From Ectocarpus siliculosus (lineage: Eukaryota; Sar; Phaeophyceae; Ectocarpales; Ectocarpaceae), in NCBI GenBank assembly GCA_000310025.1, contig FN648511.1:184298-201193 (forward strand): a stretch of 16,896 bases of DNA, given 5' to 3'. The stretch's first letter is position 1. Every line of letters starts with the position of its first letter. Under the pieces are notes generated by a model that made no database searches, had not been told where the DNA came from, and was given only the letters and a program-made list of their open reading frames with translations. The position numbers and the translations under genes were made by a program. Below are positions 1 through 16,896 of the stretch, one piece after another.

Positions 1-195
1 CAGGAAAAAAACAAAAAAACCACCCGGGCGGGGGGGAAGACTTTTAAACCATCAAAGGCAAAACCAAACCAATTTTCCCAAAGGTACCCCCCCCCAAAAA
101 AAAAACCAGAAAAAGGGGTTTCGGGGGGGAAACCCCCCCCCCCCCCCCCCCCCCAGCTCCACCTGCGGATGTCTTGTTTGTGATGGTAGCTCCAG
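1..195. other. Low-complexity window edge, probably intron end and doubtful sequence
   Basis: Positions 1-150 are made of homopolymer runs of A, C and G, ending in a run of 22 C at 133-154. This looks like poor base calling or a contig edge rather than normal intron sequence. The stretch from about 157 to 195 leads into the first recognised exon. An alternative acceptor is CAG at 154-156, from which the same reading frame is also open. Confidence 0.5.
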
Positions 196-15311
<15,116 letters not shown>

Positions 15312-15318
15312 GTGAGTA

Positions 15319-15520
15319 TGGCTATGTATACAGTACGCGGCAAGACTCCACGGCGACCTTGAGATTTTGTGATGATGAGGGCAGCACATGGGTTTAGGAG
15401 AGGGTTCGTCTGCTTTGCTTTTGGTCGCTTGTGGTGTGGTATAATTTATGGCCATGTGCAGTACGCAGCAAGACTCCACGGCAACCTTGTAATTTTGTGG
15501 CGATGAGTACAGCACGTGAG
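15319..15520. repeat. Imperfect tandem duplication, 128 bp offset
   Basis: CAGTACGCRGCAAGACTCCA followed by CGGCRACCTTG occurs from 15331 and from 15459. Similarity extends from about 15319-15391 to 15448-15520 (GGCYATGT..., ATTTTGTGRYGATGAG, CAGCACRTG). It starts eight bases after the exon 23 donor. Confidence 0.9.
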
Positions 15521-16174
15521 TGCATTCTTCTTTTTGTTCGTTTGGTCGGCACGACTTGTGACCAATGGGTGAAGCCAAAGGGCTGTTTTGGTGCTTGTTC
15601 CCCACGCATGGCAGTATCACAAGTTGGTAAGTCGTCGCCATCATGTAAGGATTAGAAATATCAAAGTAGAAAAAACCGCGCCAATGTTGACGGAATCGTT
15701 CGTTGCATGGCTCACCAGCACAAAAGTCGGCTTACAACTTAGTTTTGATCTGAAATGGCTCCAAGTATTCTTTTCCACGGATTTTCCTTCTTTCTCAGTG
15801 CCTCCTCCGCCCCTCTCTCGACGCCTGGCAGCGCAGAGTTTTTTTAATAAAACGTTCTTCTCGATTGAAATTCCAATTCTTCGGAGCTCTCCGGTGCACA
15901 TTGCAAGCTGGGCGAAATGGTGATGGGCACACCCCGCGTTGGGCACGCATTTTCATGGACCAACGACGTATGCAGATCCTCTTCTACCCGTCATTCCCTT
16001 TCCCCCCACCACGCCATCTATCCTCTCGCCGACGTACGGTCTCACCCGTTCATCATCTGTCTTCCACAACACTCCCACCACGTGTTCCCGTCTGGACACG
16101 TGGACACTGGCTGTTTTAGGTATATTCGACTCTTCCTTGTCTATGAGTCACCCGGCCGCACACGCTCTCGCTAA

Positions 16175-16207
<33 letters not shown>

Positions 16208-16208
16208 G
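16175..16208. repeat. CT microsatellite
   Basis: TCTCTC repeat with a TTT interruption in the terminal intron. Confidence 0.92.
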
Positions 16209-16360
16209 TCGAGTTGTAATCGATCGACATCATGGATGGATGCGCACCTACCTACCAGTCCTCCTCCAAGCCCTCTTTAAGTCAGTCTCTCTCCTCGTCA
16301 CTGTCTATTGGGCTGCACACACGTGTTGGTTGTGTTTCTGCCCTCGTTATCATCGCCTAC

Positions 16361-16405
16361 TACATACTTCTACATGCGTTGATTACATACTTGTACATGC
16401 GTTGT
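16361..16405. repeat. 23 bp tandem duplication
   Basis: TACATACTTSTACATGCGTTG occurs at 16361 and 16384, with a single internal difference (C versus G). Confidence 0.92.
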
Positions 16406-16666
16406 TCTCCTCTTGGGAATATTACGATTTTAAGCGATCAACAACAAGACAGTCGATTCTCTTCGTTCGGGCGGCGGCGCGAAGCACCATTGACCCGAAA
16501 ATTTACCATACACAATCATTTAGGCACGACGGACTGGCAGGCAGGGTGCACTCTGCGTTTTTGTGGCTGATGGCACTCATCCTTGACAAGTGTCAGACAA
16601 ACCAGGCGTTGTTGCGTCCGTCTTCTACATGAGGTAGAATACGGTAGGTAGATTCATGATGGCGGC

Positions 16667-16896
16667 GGCGCGGCAAGCGCCAGTAAAAAGTATCATCTTC
16701 TTCCAAATGTGCTAGATACGTGTAGATGCCCAATGCCCGACGTTGTCCTGATCCTTCAATCAAGTGCATTCTCCATCAAACACAACGCAACACAGCAGTG
16801 GTGGGGTCATTTTTCACCTACACTGCCTGGCCTCTGCACTCTATATTGATGCTTGCCTTGGAATCACTCAATATTGGTCTGTGGCGCGAAAGCGCC
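16667..16896. repeat. Two short GGCGC/GCGCC hairpins
   Basis: GGCGC-GGCAA-GCGCC lies at 16667-16681 and GGCGC-GAAA-GCGCC at 16883-16896, the window's last bases. An imperfect relative lies at about 16476-16488. Stems are only 5 bp and no function is assigned. Confidence 0.4.

Larger units (their letters stand above)
15312..16896 (+). other. Intron 23 (start), runs past the window end
   Basis: At least 1585 bp without a recognisable exon, stop codon of the gene, polyadenylation context or other gene. It holds a 128 bp-offset tandem duplication, a CT microsatellite, a 23 bp duplication and two GGCGC/GCGCC hairpins. Small open frames on both strands show no family motif. Confidence 0.65.

Noticed and set aside
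16240-16632. 130-codon plus-strand frame near the window end
   Set aside because: It contains translated microsatellite flanks and a duplicated 23 bp unit, with no USP7 C-terminal motif and no other family signature.

Overview
The window is eukaryotic nuclear DNA. It holds one large, intron-rich gene on the + strand whose coding sequence runs almost the whole length. I reconstruct 23 exons (about 196 to 15311), all with GT-AG junctions and compatible phases. Joined, they give about 1079 codons without a stop. The protein is a USP7/HAUSP-type ubiquitin-specific protease (plant UBP12/UBP13 class). It has the tail of an N-terminal MATH/TRAF domain, a full USP catalytic core with Cys and His boxes, and a C-terminal series of ubiquitin-like (HUBL) domains. 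Both gene ends are outside the window: most of the MATH domain lies upstream, and the last HUBL domains and stop codon lie downstream.

Layout: 1-195 is low-complexity, possibly poor-quality sequence and intron end. 196-460 is the MATH tail. 800-5538 is the catalytic domain (Cys box 800-897, His box 4032-4193, last core strand 5435-5538). 5971-8324 is the helical linker and HUBL1. 8779-9150 is a Gly/Glu/Lys-rich insertion. 10215-11763 is HUBL2. 12625-13044 is a Gln/Ala/Gly-rich insertion. 13617-14447 is HUBL3. 14833-15311 is the start of HUBL4. 15312-16896 has no recognisable exon and reads as a long intron.

The introns (about 80 to 1060 bp) are T-rich and full of simple repeats, while the exons are GC-rich with G/C-ending codons. 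Notable intronic items are a tRNA-derived, SINE-like element on the minus strand (about 8530-8730), an 88-89 bp tandem repeat carrying decoy acceptor sites (about 7862-8103), a seven-copy 29 bp minisatellite (9658-9849), a 128 bp-offset tandem duplication right after the last exon, and a possible 69 bp in-frame Gln/His cassette exon (12019-12087).

The many medium-length introns, long pyrimidine tracts before acceptors and GC-rich exons suggest a stramenopile, most like a brown alga (Ectocarpus type). That is inference from architecture, not a database match. I see no operon, CRISPR array, prophage or bacterial gene, no second protein-coding gene, and no convincing new multi-gene system. The interest is in the lineage-specific insertions within a conserved enzyme and in the repeat content of its introns.
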